The notes: a model not told the origin generated them from the letters alone. A stretch of 21,713 nucleotides of DNA from Verrucomicrobia bacterium 12-59-8 (GCA_002279765.1 NCCR01000055.1:1-21713), one strand, 5' to 3'; numbered from the stretch's first letter, positions 7,147 through 15,758 are shown. A program made the numbers and translations.

Positions 7147-9528
7147 TCACTTGCTCCTGAAAATCTCGCTCTGCACCACTGCTAAAATCAGATCGCGCAG
7201 GCCATGGCCTCTGGCCTTGGATTGCGTGACGAGTCGTTCGATCTCGCCACGGTCGGCAAAGGTAATCGCGCGGCCGGTGGCGAAGGCAAGGAGTTTCTCG
7301 GTAACACAACGGGCAACGCGGTCCTGATCGGCGAGCAGGATTTTTTGGAAGTCCTCCAGGCTGGAAAATTTCGTTCCGCTGCTGAGTTCGCCGGAGGCAT
7401 CAACGGGTGGGCCGAGGCGATAGCGCACACGACGGCCTTCGACCTTGAGATCCACCTGCTCTCCCTTGTCGATGCTGCGGAAGCGGTCGCGCCAGCCGCC
7501 GATGACATCATAGCTTTCCAGCGCGAAACCCGGCGGATCAATGACGCGGTGGCAGCCGTTGCAGCTTTCCATGTTGCGATGCTTGTCAAGCAGCTCACGC
7601 AGGGTCGTAGCACCACGGATGTCAGGCTCGACGCCGGGGATGCCGGGAGGCGGTGGCGGCGGCTCCATGCCGAGCAGGCGGTCCATGACAAAGATGCCCC
7701 GCACCACTGGGGAGGTGTTGGTGCCATTGGCGGAGACTTTCAGTACGCTTGCCTGCGTCAAAATGCCGCCACGATGACTGTCTGCAGGTAGGCTGACCTT
7801 CCGCATATCGAGGCCGCTAACGCCAGGGATGTTGTACTGCCTCGCGAGACGCGCATTAATGATGGCAAAATCTGAGTCGATGAGATTGGCGATGCTGAGA
7901 TTGCTCCGCACCAACTCGGTGACAAAGCCGCGCGTCTCACGCAGCATCGAGTCGAGCAGCAGCCCGTCGTATTCAGGATAGAGCTGCTTGTCAGGCGTGG
8001 TGAAATCGATCTCACGCAGGTTCAGCCAGCCATCGGTGAAGTCCGTGATGAAGCGCTCCATTGACGCACTCTTCAGTAGCCGTTCCGTTTGTGCGCGGAG
8101 CACGGCTGGCTGCGTAACCTTGGCGGTGAGCAGTGCAGCGTCCGTGGCACTGCGAGTGAGAAAGTAGCTCAGGCGCGTGGCCAGTTGAGGGTCATTGAGC
8201 TTTCCGGCTGGCTCCTTCAAATACAGAAAGTCCGGCGAACACAATGCAGCAATGGCCGCCGTACGAATGGCGACCAAGTAGTCGTGACTTTCGATCCATT
8301 CGGCATCGAACAGTTTGAAATACGGCTCGGCATCAGCAGCAGTCACCGGTCTACGAAATACGGCGGCGAGAAAAGTTGGCAGCGCTTTGCGCGAATCCGC
8401 CACCGGGTCGGCGCTCAAGGCGGTGAAGATCGGCTTGTAGTTCGCATTGCCCTTCATCCACGGTTTGTCCGGTGGCAGTTCACTCAATTTCGCATCACCG
8501 AGCAGCAAGGTCTGGCCACGCGAAGGCCACTCACTGATAAACGGGCCTTCGAGTTCGACGGTTTGCAGCGCCATTCCTTCACCCGTGTATTTTGCCGGAC
8601 CGTCTTTGACGGCGGAATGTCCATCGGGGCCGTTCAGCCCCTGCGCGCTGATCCACACGCCATGATTCTGTGGCATGTGGAGAGTGATTTCAACGGTGCC
8701 GGATTTGCCAACCGGCAGTTCATGAAAGCTGCGCGTGCGCGTGTCCGCATTGCGGAAATTGAAACTGCCGGTGAGCAGCGCAAACACGACCGGCTCTTCG
8801 ATCTGATAACCGTAGCCGGTGACACGCAGCTTGTACATGCCAGCCGCCTTCGCACGCAGATTTGGAATCACCGTACTTGGAAAGCCGCCGTCGTTAAAAA
8901 CCACGATGGCACCATCGTCGCGTTTAAGCCAGTGCTTGCCGAGGTTGTCTTTGTTGCGGTCGCTTTCGAGCGTGGCGCGTTCTGTCGTTTTCTCGGGCTG
9001 CTTGTCCTGCAGGAACGCCGCATTGATCGCCAGTTCCGCCGCCTCCATGTATCGCAGCATCTGGATGCCGGAGATCGAGAGCGCCTCACCGATGTTGTCG
9101 AATCCCTTGGCGCGTCCGTCTTCCGGCAGCGAATCAATGACGTTCACTTGCACCCCGAGCAGATCATTGATCGTGTTCTGATATTCATTGCGGTTCAGGC
9201 GACGCAGCACAGTGCCTTTCTGCGCATTGTATTTGGCCGTCAAATCGGTGCCCAGCGCCTTCGAGAACCCCTGTACCTCAGCCACGGCGGGCTGCTTCTT
9301 TTTAGGCGGAGGCATCTCACCAGCTGCGACGCGATCAAACACACGAACCCACTTCTTCATCGCAGCAGCATCCGCGCCATCCGTGGAAAGTGCAGACAGA
9401 TCCAGGTCGCCTTTCTTGACCACGCCATCATGGCAGTCCATGCAGTGCTGATCCAGAAACGGTTGGATGGCAGGTTGCGCAGCGAAAACCGCCGGAGCGA
9501 AGAGGATAAGGAACCACCAAGGTTTCAT
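7147..9528 (-). CDS. Secreted DUF1587/DUF1592/DUF1588/DUF1585 haem protein
   Basis: The 793-residue protein has a signal peptide (MKPWWFLILFAPAVFAAQPA) and a haem-binding CMDCH at residues 29-33 (planctomycete-type cytochrome domain). Next are DUF1587 (VLRRLNRNEYQNTINDLLG, about 105-125), a beta-rich carbohydrate-binding-like stretch at about 215-345, DUF1592 (ATRLSYFLTRSATDAALL), DUF1588 (HRGGILTQASVLKVSANGTN, then a six-proline run) with a second CxxCH, CNGCH, at 656-660, and a C-terminal DUF1585 (FATGRAITFADRGEIERLV). This is the standard order of the family, which is abundant in Planctomycetes and Verrucomicrobia and has no established reaction. It probably acts in the periplasm. Such genes are often directly beside a DUF1552 gene. 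Here the DUF1552 gene is on the same strand but 2.3 kb away, with two plus-strand genes between. Confidence 0.93.
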   Translation of the reverse strand: MKPWWFLILFAPAVFAAQPAIQPFLDQHCMDCHDGVVKKGDLDLSALSTDGADAAAMKKWVRVFDRVAAGEMPPPKKKQPAVAEVQGFSKALGTDLTAKYNAQKGTVLRRLNRNEYQNTINDLLGVQVNVIDSLPEDGRAKGFDNIGEALSISGIQMLRYMEAAELAINAAFLQDKQPEKTTERATLESDRNKDNLGKHWLKRDDGAIVVFNDGGFPSTVIPNLRAKAAGMYKLRVTGYGYQIEEPVVFALLTGSFNFRNADTRTRSFHELPVGKSGTVEITLHMPQNHGVWISAQGLNGPDGHSAVKDGPAKYTGEGMALQTVELEGPFISEWPSRGQTLLLGDAKLSELPPDKPWMKGNANYKPIFTALSADPVADSRKALPTFLAAVFRRPVTAADAEPYFKLFDAEWIESHDYLVAIRTAAIAALCSPDFLYLKEPAGKLNDPQLATRLSYFLTRSATDAALLTAKVTQPAVLRAQTERLLKSASMERFITDFTDGWLNLREIDFTTPDKQLYPEYDGLLLDSMLRETRGFVTELVRSNLSIANLIDSDFAIINARLARQYNIPGVSGLDMRKVSLPADSHRGGILTQASVLKVSANGTNTSPVVRGIFVMDRLLGMEPPPPPPGIPGVEPDIRGATTLRELLDKHRNMESCNGCHRVIDPPGFALESYDVIGGWRDRFRSIDKGEQVDLKVEGRRVRYRLGPPVDASGELSSGTKFSSLEDFQKILLADQDRVARCVTEKLLAFATGRAITFADRGEIERLVTQSKARGHGLRDLILAVVQSEIFRSK

Positions 9529-9588
9529 GAACAGGTTTTAAACGCGCCAACTGTTGAAATCTGACCAGTCATTCACCGTTAAAAGGTG

Positions 9589-10953
9589 ATGTCCACATTT
9601 CCCCGCCGCCATTTTCTCAAGTCTGCCGCACTGTGCGCCCTCGCCGGGCCGAACATTCTGCGCGCAGCCGACTCAAAGCAGAAAATTCGCGTCGCGTGCG
9701 TGGGCATAGGCCAGATGGGCAATGGCGCGGTTCAGGCCTCACGGGACGAAGAGATCGTGGCATTTTGCGATGTGGACTGGCGCGACCTCGGTGGACGCAG
9801 TGCCGCCGAAATCGCCAAGAAGCATCCGACCGTCCCGAAGTTCACCGACTTCCGTGAGATGCTCGACAAGAAAGGCAGCGAGATCGACGCCGTCCTCATT
9901 TCCACCTCGGACCACACACATTTCGCCGCCGCGATGGCCGCCATGGAGGCGAAGAAGCATGTTTTTGTGCAGAAGCCGCTGGCGCACAACATCTGGCAGG
10001 TGCGCACCTTGCAAAAGGCCGCAAAAAAATACGGCGTGCAGACCGTCATGGGCAATCAAGGCCACTGCTGGGAGGGCATCCGGCTGGTGAAGGAATGGTT
10101 CGAAGCCGGAGTACTCGGTGAGGTGCGTGAGGTCCACTGCTGGACGGACCGACCCAAGGGCAAGGTGGGTTTCATCAATCCACCGCCAGCGCAGCCCGCG
10201 ATAACCGCTCCCGTGCCGGAAGGTCTCTCGTGGGATCTGTGGCAGGGGCCTGTGGCACCGCGGGAGTACAGTCCCGAGTATCTGCCACAATTCTGGCGCG
10301 GCTGGTGGGATTACGGCAGCGGCGGCCTGGGCGACATCGGCTGCCACTGCCTCGACGCCCCGTTTTGGGCGCTGCAACTCGGCATGCCGGAGAAAGTCGA
10401 AGTCGTAGAGCAGGAAAAGTGGGAGCACCGCGCTTATACCGCTCCGGCATCTCACATCATCTTCCACTTTGCCGCACGCGGTGAACTGCCGCCCGTGCAG
10501 ATTCATTGGTATGAAGGCGGACTGCTTCCCGAGGCGCTGCCGGGCATGGAAAAGGGTCTGCCGGACAACGGCATGATCATGAAGGGCAGCAAGGAAACGC
10601 TCTTCTCCGACGGCATGCGCGTGCAGAGCCCGCAGCTATGGCCCCGTGAACGCATGACTCCACTGATCGACATCCTGCGCCGCAAACCGCTGCCTCGTTC
10701 CATCGCCGGTGAGCCGATCGGCGAGCTCTTCGCCGCCATCCGTGGCACCATTCCACATGCAGGCTCTCACTTCGACTACGCCTGCCCGCTGACCGAACTC
10801 GTGAACACCGGCGTCATGGCCATCCGCTCCGGCAAAACCATCGAATGGGATGCAGCGAACATGAAGGTCAAAGGTGCGCCCGAATTCGATGCGTGGATCA
10901 AGGAGCCTGTGCGCGACGGCTGGAGCTACGGTGAAGATCTCTGGAAAGCATAA
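9589..10953 (+). CDS. Tat-exported Gfo/Idh/MocA-family oxidoreductase
   Basis: The 454-residue NAD(P)-dependent dehydrogenase-like protein starts at ATG 9589, preceded by AAAAGGTG, rather than at the in-frame GTG immediately before. The N-terminus carries a twin-arginine signal (RRHFLKSAALCALAG, arginines 6-7). The Rossmann motif GIGQMGNGAV is at 39-48 and binds the nucleotide. The usual EKP motif is QKP here (Lys129 in VFVQKPLAHN), and a conserved GDIGCHCLD with His253 follows, as in many secreted planctomycete and verrucomicrobial homologues. Tat export implies that the protein leaves the cytoplasm folded, probably with a tightly bound cofactor. The substrate is probably a sugar or a sugar derivative. 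The beta-helix gene follows 12 bases later, so the two form an operon. Confidence 0.93.
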   Translation: MSTFPRRHFLKSAALCALAGPNILRAADSKQKIRVACVGIGQMGNGAVQASRDEEIVAFCDVDWRDLGGRSAAEIAKKHPTVPKFTDFREMLDKKGSEIDAVLISTSDHTHFAAAMAAMEAKKHVFVQKPLAHNIWQVRTLQKAAKKYGVQTVMGNQGHCWEGIRLVKEWFEAGVLGEVREVHCWTDRPKGKVGFINPPPAQPAITAPVPEGLSWDLWQGPVAPREYSPEYLPQFWRGWWDYGSGGLGDIGCHCLDAPFWALQLGMPEKVEVVEQEKWEHRAYTAPASHIIFHFAARGELPPVQIHWYEGGLLPEALPGMEKGLPDNGMIMKGSKETLFSDGMRVQSPQLWPRERMTPLIDILRRKPLPRSIAGEPIGELFAAIRGTIPHAGSHFDYACPLTELVNTGVMAIRSGKTIEWDAANMKVKGAPEFDAWIKEPVRDGWSYGEDLWKA

Positions 10954-10965
10954 TAAAACACTCTC

Positions 10966-11832
10966 ATGCACCGACTTGTCCTCCTTCTGGCAATTGCCAT
11001 CACAACACACGCACAGGAAATCCGCCGCACTCCGCTGACCCTAAACGACGGCGGCACCCCCGATAAGCCTGCCGTGTTTGATGGCAAAGGTATGATCATT
11101 GATCTCGGCATTGATGTCACCACCCACGACTGGGAAAAGCAGGGCGATGTATGGGCCTCGCGCGGACCATTCGATAAACACCCAGCCGTTGAGGACGTCC
11201 AACGTTCCGCGCTGTTCATTGAAGAAGTACCGATGAGGATCATGCGAGATCGCACCGCCGAGAAGCAGAGCGGCGAGAAAGGCAAGGTCATCTTCGTGGC
11301 CCCCGAAGCTCTGCAACCCGGGCAGATGGGGTTCAAAGCAGACGGCTCGATCTATTTCCGCTGGCCAGCCGGCAAGACTCCAAGCACCGCAAAAATCTAC
11401 CTGCCACCCGCTGGCCTGGCGAGTTGTGTGAACATCGCCTGCTCCTACCTCACGGTGAAGAACATCACCGCACAGCATGCCGCCAACGACGGCTTCAACA
11501 TCCACGGCAACCGCGTGGGCATCCGCCTGGAAAACGTGAAGGCCCTTTCGAATGGCGACGAAGGCATCAGCGCCCATGAAACCGTGCAGATGGACGTGGT
11601 GAACTCCGAGATCGCCTGGAACGGCTCGTCCGCCGGCGGCGTCGCCGATGTGAACGACAGCATCACGATCTACACGAACTGCGAACTCCATCACAACCTT
11701 GGTGCCGCATTCAGCTTTGCCGGAAAATCACACCGCGTGACCCACTGCCTCATCCACCATCAGGCAAAGGACATTGACCTGCGCGAAGACGCCAAAGTGG
11801 AACAAGTAAACACCGAGTGGCGCAAGCCGTGA
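10966..11832 (+). CDS. Secreted right-handed parallel beta-helix protein
   Basis: The 288-residue protein has a short signal peptide (MHRLVLLLAIAITTHAQ). From about residue 150 it shows the pattern of a right-handed parallel beta-helix: successive rungs such as YLTVKNITAQHAANDGFNIH, GIRLENVKALSNGDEGIS, VQMDVVNSEIAWNG and ITIYTNCELHHNLGAAFSF. The fold is typical of polysaccharide lyases, epimerases and related carbohydrate-active proteins. The N-terminal 140 residues look like a beta-sandwich or capping domain. It is short for a full lyase and I recognise no specific catalytic motif, so enzyme activity is not claimed. It starts 12 bases after the oxidoreductase stop, suggesting that the two act on the same substrate. 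Its stop is six bases from the convergent DUF1552 gene. Confidence 0.82.
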   Translation: MHRLVLLLAIAITTHAQEIRRTPLTLNDGGTPDKPAVFDGKGMIIDLGIDVTTHDWEKQGDVWASRGPFDKHPAVEDVQRSALFIEEVPMRIMRDRTAEKQSGEKGKVIFVAPEALQPGQMGFKADGSIYFRWPAGKTPSTAKIYLPPAGLASCVNIACSYLTVKNITAQHAANDGFNIHGNRVGIRLENVKALSNGDEGISAHETVQMDVVNSEIAWNGSSAGGVADVNDSITIYTNCELHHNLGAAFSFAGKSHRVTHCLIHHQAKDIDLREDAKVEQVNTEWRKP

Positions 11833-11838
11833 GGTGCC

Positions 11839-13125
11839 TCAGGCCTGGTTGATGTCGAGCACGCCCGTGCTAAACCCAAACTGGCCGGCTTCGACGCCCA
11901 TGCGCTGCGCCAGAGAGACGAACAAATTGGAGAAGACATGCTTGTCCTTGTCGATGGCGATGTGGCGACCATGCTTGAAGCCGCCCCCTGCAAACACGAG
12001 CGGAATGTTGGCCGTGCTGTGAGCACTGGCATTGCCAAGATTCGAGCCAAAGATGACCGCCGTGGTGTCGAGCAGCGGACGCCCATTATCCTGAGTCTGT
12101 TTGAGCTTGGTGAGGAAATCAGCAAAGGCCGTGAACTCCGCTTTCTCAATCACCTTCAACTCCTCGATTTTCACCGGGTCCTGGCCGTGGTGGGAGAGAT
12201 TGTGCCAGTCGTTCTTCACCCCAGCGATTTCCGGCACGGCATTCATGCCACTGAGGCGCAGCGTAGCAGTGCGGGTGGAGTCGGTTTGCAGGGCCAGGAC
12301 GATCAGATCCTGCATGAGCTTCATTTTGCCGATGGCATCGGTGCGGCTCTGGATGTCGGTCGGCGGCTTCGCATCCACCATGGGCTTCGGCCGCTGCACC
12401 CAGGCCTCGTTTTGCACCAGTCGGCCTTCGAGATCGCGCACGGCGGAGAAGTATTCCTCCAGCTTTTCCTGATCCCGTTTGCCGAGGTCGTTGTGCAGCT
12501 TTTTCGCCTGCCCCATGACGGTGTCGAGAATGCTGCGCCCCCGTTTCAAGTCGCGCACCTGCGCCGCGACCTGCGCAGGTGTGCCATCCACAAACATCTG
12601 CTGAAAAGCCTTCGAGGGCGACGATTCGGCCGGCAATGGCACACCGCTGGCAGACCAGGACAACGATTCGCTGCCCGTGCCGAGAATCAGACTCGGAAAG
12701 CGCGTCTGCGAGCCAATGCGCTCCGCGATGAACTGGTCGATGGAGATCGAGTTCTTGAATCCGGCAAGTCCGGGATGCTTCGCGGAGGTCAGCCAGGTCA
12801 TTTCGGAGGTGTGTCCATTGGCACCGTTCTGCTCCTCATGCTGCAAACCGGAGAGAACGGAAAAATCTCCCTTCAAATCCTTCAGCGGCTCCAGGTAAGG
12901 CGTGAGGGCATAGTCCGCACCCGTCTCCTGGGGAAACAAAAACGGCGTGTGAAAACCGAGCGTCGCACACATTGCCAGAAAGCGCGGAGGTGGCTGCCCC
13001 ACCGCCGCCTGTACCCGTGTGGCAAAGGCCGGAACCATCGCCTCAAGAAACGGCAGCGCGAGCATGGTTCCCATTCCACGCAGAAAGGCACGTCGATCCA
13101 GATGGCATTTGGCGGAGGTGTTCAT
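11839..13125 (-). CDS. Tat-exported DUF1552 protein
   Basis: The 428-residue protein starts at ATG 13125; an in-frame upstream extension of 11 residues is unlikely because it precedes the signal. The N-terminus has a twin-arginine motif (DRRAFLRGMGTMLALPFLEA, arginines 11-12) and the body follows the DUF1552 pattern: PPRFLAMCATLGFHTPFLFP, LKDLKGDFSVLSGLQHEEQNGANGH, the conserved FPSLILGTGSESLSW, and the C-terminal FGSNLGNASAHSTANIPLVFAGG. DUF1552 proteins are of unknown function and resemble the DUF1501/sulfatase-like exported proteins found beside planctomycete-type cytochromes. They usually pair with DUF1592 proteins, here represented at 7147-9528. The conserved histidines and asparagines (HEEQNGANGH, GSNLGNASAH) suggest a metal site, but that is inference. 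Confidence 0.92.
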   Translation of the reverse strand: MNTSAKCHLDRRAFLRGMGTMLALPFLEAMVPAFATRVQAAVGQPPPRFLAMCATLGFHTPFLFPQETGADYALTPYLEPLKDLKGDFSVLSGLQHEEQNGANGHTSEMTWLTSAKHPGLAGFKNSISIDQFIAERIGSQTRFPSLILGTGSESLSWSASGVPLPAESSPSKAFQQMFVDGTPAQVAAQVRDLKRGRSILDTVMGQAKKLHNDLGKRDQEKLEEYFSAVRDLEGRLVQNEAWVQRPKPMVDAKPPTDIQSRTDAIGKMKLMQDLIVLALQTDSTRTATLRLSGMNAVPEIAGVKNDWHNLSHHGQDPVKIEELKVIEKAEFTAFADFLTKLKQTQDNGRPLLDTTAVIFGSNLGNASAHSTANIPLVFAGGGFKHGRHIAIDKDKHVFSNLFVSLAQRMGVEAGQFGFSTGVLDINQA

Positions 13126-13271
13126 GGGTTTGCGGTTGGAAACGAATGACCAAGACACAGTCTGTCAGCTCCGCAGTCTCTGGCAACGGAACGATTAAAC
13201 TTCGCCTCGCACCCAGCTTTTGGAGGGGATGCTACATCCGCAGCTCGAGGGCAGACAGCACCATCCCGCGA

Positions 13272-13291
13272 GTTTCATGAGGCCATGAAAC
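13272..13291. other. Short perfect hairpin after the UDP-glucose pyrophosphorylase gene
   Basis: GTTTCATG and CATGAAAC pair perfectly around a 4-base loop (AGGC), starting 25 bases past the stop codon of the gene at 13317-14753. The position fits a transcript end, but no T-run follows on the minus strand, so it is not a standard intrinsic terminator. Confidence 0.4.
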
Positions 13292-13316
13292 GTCTGAGAT
13301 CAGGGGGACGATTCAT

Positions 13317-14753
13317 TCACCCGACGCTGATCTGCCCTTCATGCACACCAGCATGCAGTTTCACAGCTGCCTGCGTGTGATTGTGAATCACCGCATCCCC
13401 TTTGAAAACGACACCGGCACCGCATTCCACTGGACCATGTACCAGCAGGCTGCGGCAATGCAGAAGGCTGGGTGTGTGTGGGAAGTTCTGCTCCAGACCA
13501 TCCACCAGCTTGCAGAGCTTTTGATCAAGATGCAGGTGCGGCGGTTGGCCATTGCGGCTTGGATGCAGCCGCAGGCAGAAATCCTCGGTAAGTTCATACG
13601 CGTCAGAGCGCACCGCCAGCAGATCGCTCGTGGTCTTCACCGGCGCAAACCGCACACGCGAAACTTCAATGGCACCCGCTCCGGCAAAGCACTCGATGGC
13701 AGCCCCCATGGCCGTCTCCAACTGCACGACCACAGGCGATGTGGCATCGCGCGGATCCACGGTCTTCTTGTTCATGATCGGCGGCAGCGGAATCAGCCCG
13801 TCATTCTCTTCGAGCGCGGCCTTAAGCGCCTGCAGATCAATCCACAGGTTATTCGTGTTGAAATAGCGATGCTCGTCGATGTTCTGAAACAGATGCTCGT
13901 CGGACTTCGGGCATTGGGCGGACTCACGCAACAGGTAGCGCCCGTCACTCAATCGCACCGCCAGATGCCCGCCCTTCTTGTCCGATTCCGTACGGCGTGT
14001 GACTTCCATAGCAAACGGCATACCACTGTCTGCAAACCACGCGAGGATCGCTGGATCGAGCGTGGCACCGAGGTTGTCAGAGTTCGACACAAAAGCATAC
14101 CGCACCCCGCTGCCGAGCAGTCGCTCCAGCCAGCCCGAACCCGCGAGGCACGCATAGATGTCGCCATGGCCCGGCGGGCACCATTCCTGATCAGGACTCG
14201 CAGGTGAAGTCGCAGGCTCCAGCGAGCTGGCCAGCACCTTCGGCACCTTGTTCTGCATCAGTTCCCACGTTTCGCGTCCGCCCAGTTGCGGAAAGCGTTT
14301 CGCGAGATGCTCCGCCGAATCTGCGGAAGTGCTGAAGCTGTTCATCAGCATGAACATCGGCACCTCGCCGCCAGTCTGGGAACGCAGCAGCAGAATCTGC
14401 TGCGCAATCAAATCGAGAAACGTGTCCTCGCCACGCACCGGCAGCAGCGACTTCGCTTTCTCCAATCCCATGCCAGTGCCAAGCCCGCCGTTCAGTTTGA
14501 TGACCACAGTCTGCTTCAGCAGTTCCGCTGTACGCTCCGCTGCCGGAGGCACGAGCGCATCCGCACAAGGCAGATCCTGCGCCGGTGCAATCGTGCCTTC
14601 AGGAATCATCCCCGTCTCACCCGCCAGTAATGCCGCATAGCTGCCGCGAAACGCACGAATGGCGGACTCACTCAGGCCTTCAGACTGCATTTTCTGACGA
14701 AAAGGGGCGAAGGATGTTTCAATGCTTTCAGCGGTAAGGGAGGTATGACTCAT
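13317..14753 (-). CDS. Eukaryote-type UTP-glucose-1-phosphate uridylyltransferase
   Basis: The 478-residue enzyme makes UDP-glucose from glucose 1-phosphate and UTP. It belongs to the UDPGP family (PF01704) typical of eukaryotes and some bacteria, not the short GalU type. The nucleotide-binding loop LNGGLGTGMG is at 87-96, the uracil/substrate segment PPGHGDIY at 193-200, NSDN at 224-227, FNTNNLW around 298-304 and NKKTVDP at 328-334. The C-terminal part is a left-handed beta-helix-like tail (LLVHGPVECGAGVVFKGDAV). The length matches the family. It is cytoplasmic and would supply UDP-glucose for glycogen, glycans or the exopolysaccharide made by the operon 2.8 kb to the right. A perfect 16-base palindrome lies 23 bases before its start. 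Confidence 0.93.
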   Translation of the reverse strand: MSHTSLTAESIETSFAPFRQKMQSEGLSESAIRAFRGSYAALLAGETGMIPEGTIAPAQDLPCADALVPPAAERTAELLKQTVVIKLNGGLGTGMGLEKAKSLLPVRGEDTFLDLIAQQILLLRSQTGGEVPMFMLMNSFSTSADSAEHLAKRFPQLGGRETWELMQNKVPKVLASSLEPATSPASPDQEWCPPGHGDIYACLAGSGWLERLLGSGVRYAFVSNSDNLGATLDPAILAWFADSGMPFAMEVTRRTESDKKGGHLAVRLSDGRYLLRESAQCPKSDEHLFQNIDEHRYFNTNNLWIDLQALKAALEENDGLIPLPPIMNKKTVDPRDATSPVVVQLETAMGAAIECFAGAGAIEVSRVRFAPVKTTSDLLAVRSDAYELTEDFCLRLHPSRNGQPPHLHLDQKLCKLVDGLEQNFPHTPSLLHCRSLLVHGPVECGAGVVFKGDAVIHNHTQAAVKLHAGVHEGQISVG

Positions 14754-14776
14754 GCAGCCCCAAGGCTAAAGTATCC

Positions 14777-14792
14777 ATTTGCCGAGGCAAAT
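14777..14792. promoter_or_regulatory. Palindrome upstream of the UDP-glucose pyrophosphorylase gene
   Basis: A perfect inverted repeat ATTTGCC-GA-GGCAAAT lies 23 bases upstream of the gene's ATG, in a 105-base gap. Two 7-base arms around a 2-base spacer is the size bound by dimeric regulators. No regulator gene is adjacent, so the protein is unknown. Confidence 0.4.
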
Positions 14793-14858
14793 ACTGATTC
14801 ATAAGACATCCCGCATTCCAGCCCGTGTCCATTCTGTAACAACCATGGCCGGGGCACC

Positions 14859-15626
14859 TCACAACACCGGGACCGATGGCAGGCGGATGCTCAAAATATA
14901 GGCAATAACATCCCAGCGCTGCGCTTCAGTGAGAGTCGCATCAAAACTGACCATAGGCGTGCCGTTCAAGCCGGTGGCAAGCACACGAAACAAATCTGCG
15001 GCGCTGTCACCACAGCGCAGGTGCGCCTGGCGCAAGTCAGCCGGTGCAGCTGGAATCCCCCAGATGTCCTTCAGGCTGATCGCCGCCGCACCTTTGCCAT
15101 CCGCCTTTTCGCCGTGGCAGGCAGCACAGTTGACGGCAAAAAGCTTCTGCCCCGCCAAGGCATGTATTGTGAGCGCCTCCGCCTCTTTGAACCAGTCCGG
15201 CTGCGGGGAGAATTTCAAAGCAGGCGCATGACTTTCCGGCTTCTTCCAGCGACGTGAAAACGATTTCAGATAGGCGATCACGGCATCCACCTCGTCCGTC
15301 TGCAAATGGCTGAAAATGCCCATGGCCGTGCCACTCAGACCACCAACGATGGTGCGGCGTAAATCGGCATCCGTGGGCAGCATGCCATACGGTGTAGAGC
15401 GAAATTTGAACATGCCCTCACGAAACGAGCGTGGCTTCGGCTTCAGCGTAGGGCTCAGCTCGCCATTGCCATCCCCGCGCGGACCGTGGCAGACGATGCA
15501 GTTACGCTCATACACATACTTCCCCTGCATGTAGAGATTAAAGTCCAGCGCCACGCCTCCACCAGCCTCCTCCGCGTGCAGCAGGGAGCCCAGGAGGATC
15601 AAAAAAGCAGCAGGCAAACACTTCAT
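14859..15626 (-). CDS. Secreted dihaem cytochrome c
   Basis: The 255-residue protein starts at ATG 15626, preceded by GGGTGGGA, giving a signal peptide (MKCLPAAFLILLGSLLHAEE); a longer GTG-initiated frame adds 12 residues ahead of it. It carries two class I cytochrome c domains, with haem-binding NCIVCHG (Cys43-His47) and NCAACHG (Cys167-His171). Likely axial methionines are Met102 in GTAMGIF and Met226 in GTPMVSF. The protein is a periplasmic electron carrier. Lying near several haem-bearing enzymes, it could accept their electrons or pass them to a terminal oxidase, but no partner is proven. The gene is divergent from ilvD and lies upstream of the UDP-glucose pyrophosphorylase gene on the same strand, with a 105-base gap. 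Confidence 0.93.
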   Translation of the reverse strand: MKCLPAAFLILLGSLLHAEEAGGGVALDFNLYMQGKYVYERNCIVCHGPRGDGNGELSPTLKPKPRSFREGMFKFRSTPYGMLPTDADLRRTIVGGLSGTAMGIFSHLQTDEVDAVIAYLKSFSRRWKKPESHAPALKFSPQPDWFKEAEALTIHALAGQKLFAVNCAACHGEKADGKGAAAISLKDIWGIPAAPADLRQAHLRCGDSAADLFRVLATGLNGTPMVSFDATLTEAQRWDVIAYILSIRLPSVPVL

Positions 15627-15758
15627 CGTCCCACCCTTGTGCAGACGCCCCCATATGGCCACGCCATCTTTGCCAAATCCTGCGCATGGCCTGCTTCAAA
15701 GGCAGCTTGCGCGGCGGGTCATGCCTGCCATTTTGCACGTTCCTAAATCCATCCTTTT

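Noticed and set aside
8089..9564. A 491-residue open frame on the plus strand
   Set aside because: It lies opposite the DUF1592-type gene, whose domains, signal peptide and haem motifs are clear. Long antisense frames are common in GC-rich coding DNA, and the translation has no recognisable family.
11938..13149. A 403-residue open frame on the plus strand
   Set aside because: It is antisense to the DUF1552 gene, which is strongly supported. No start context or family match supports the opposite strand.
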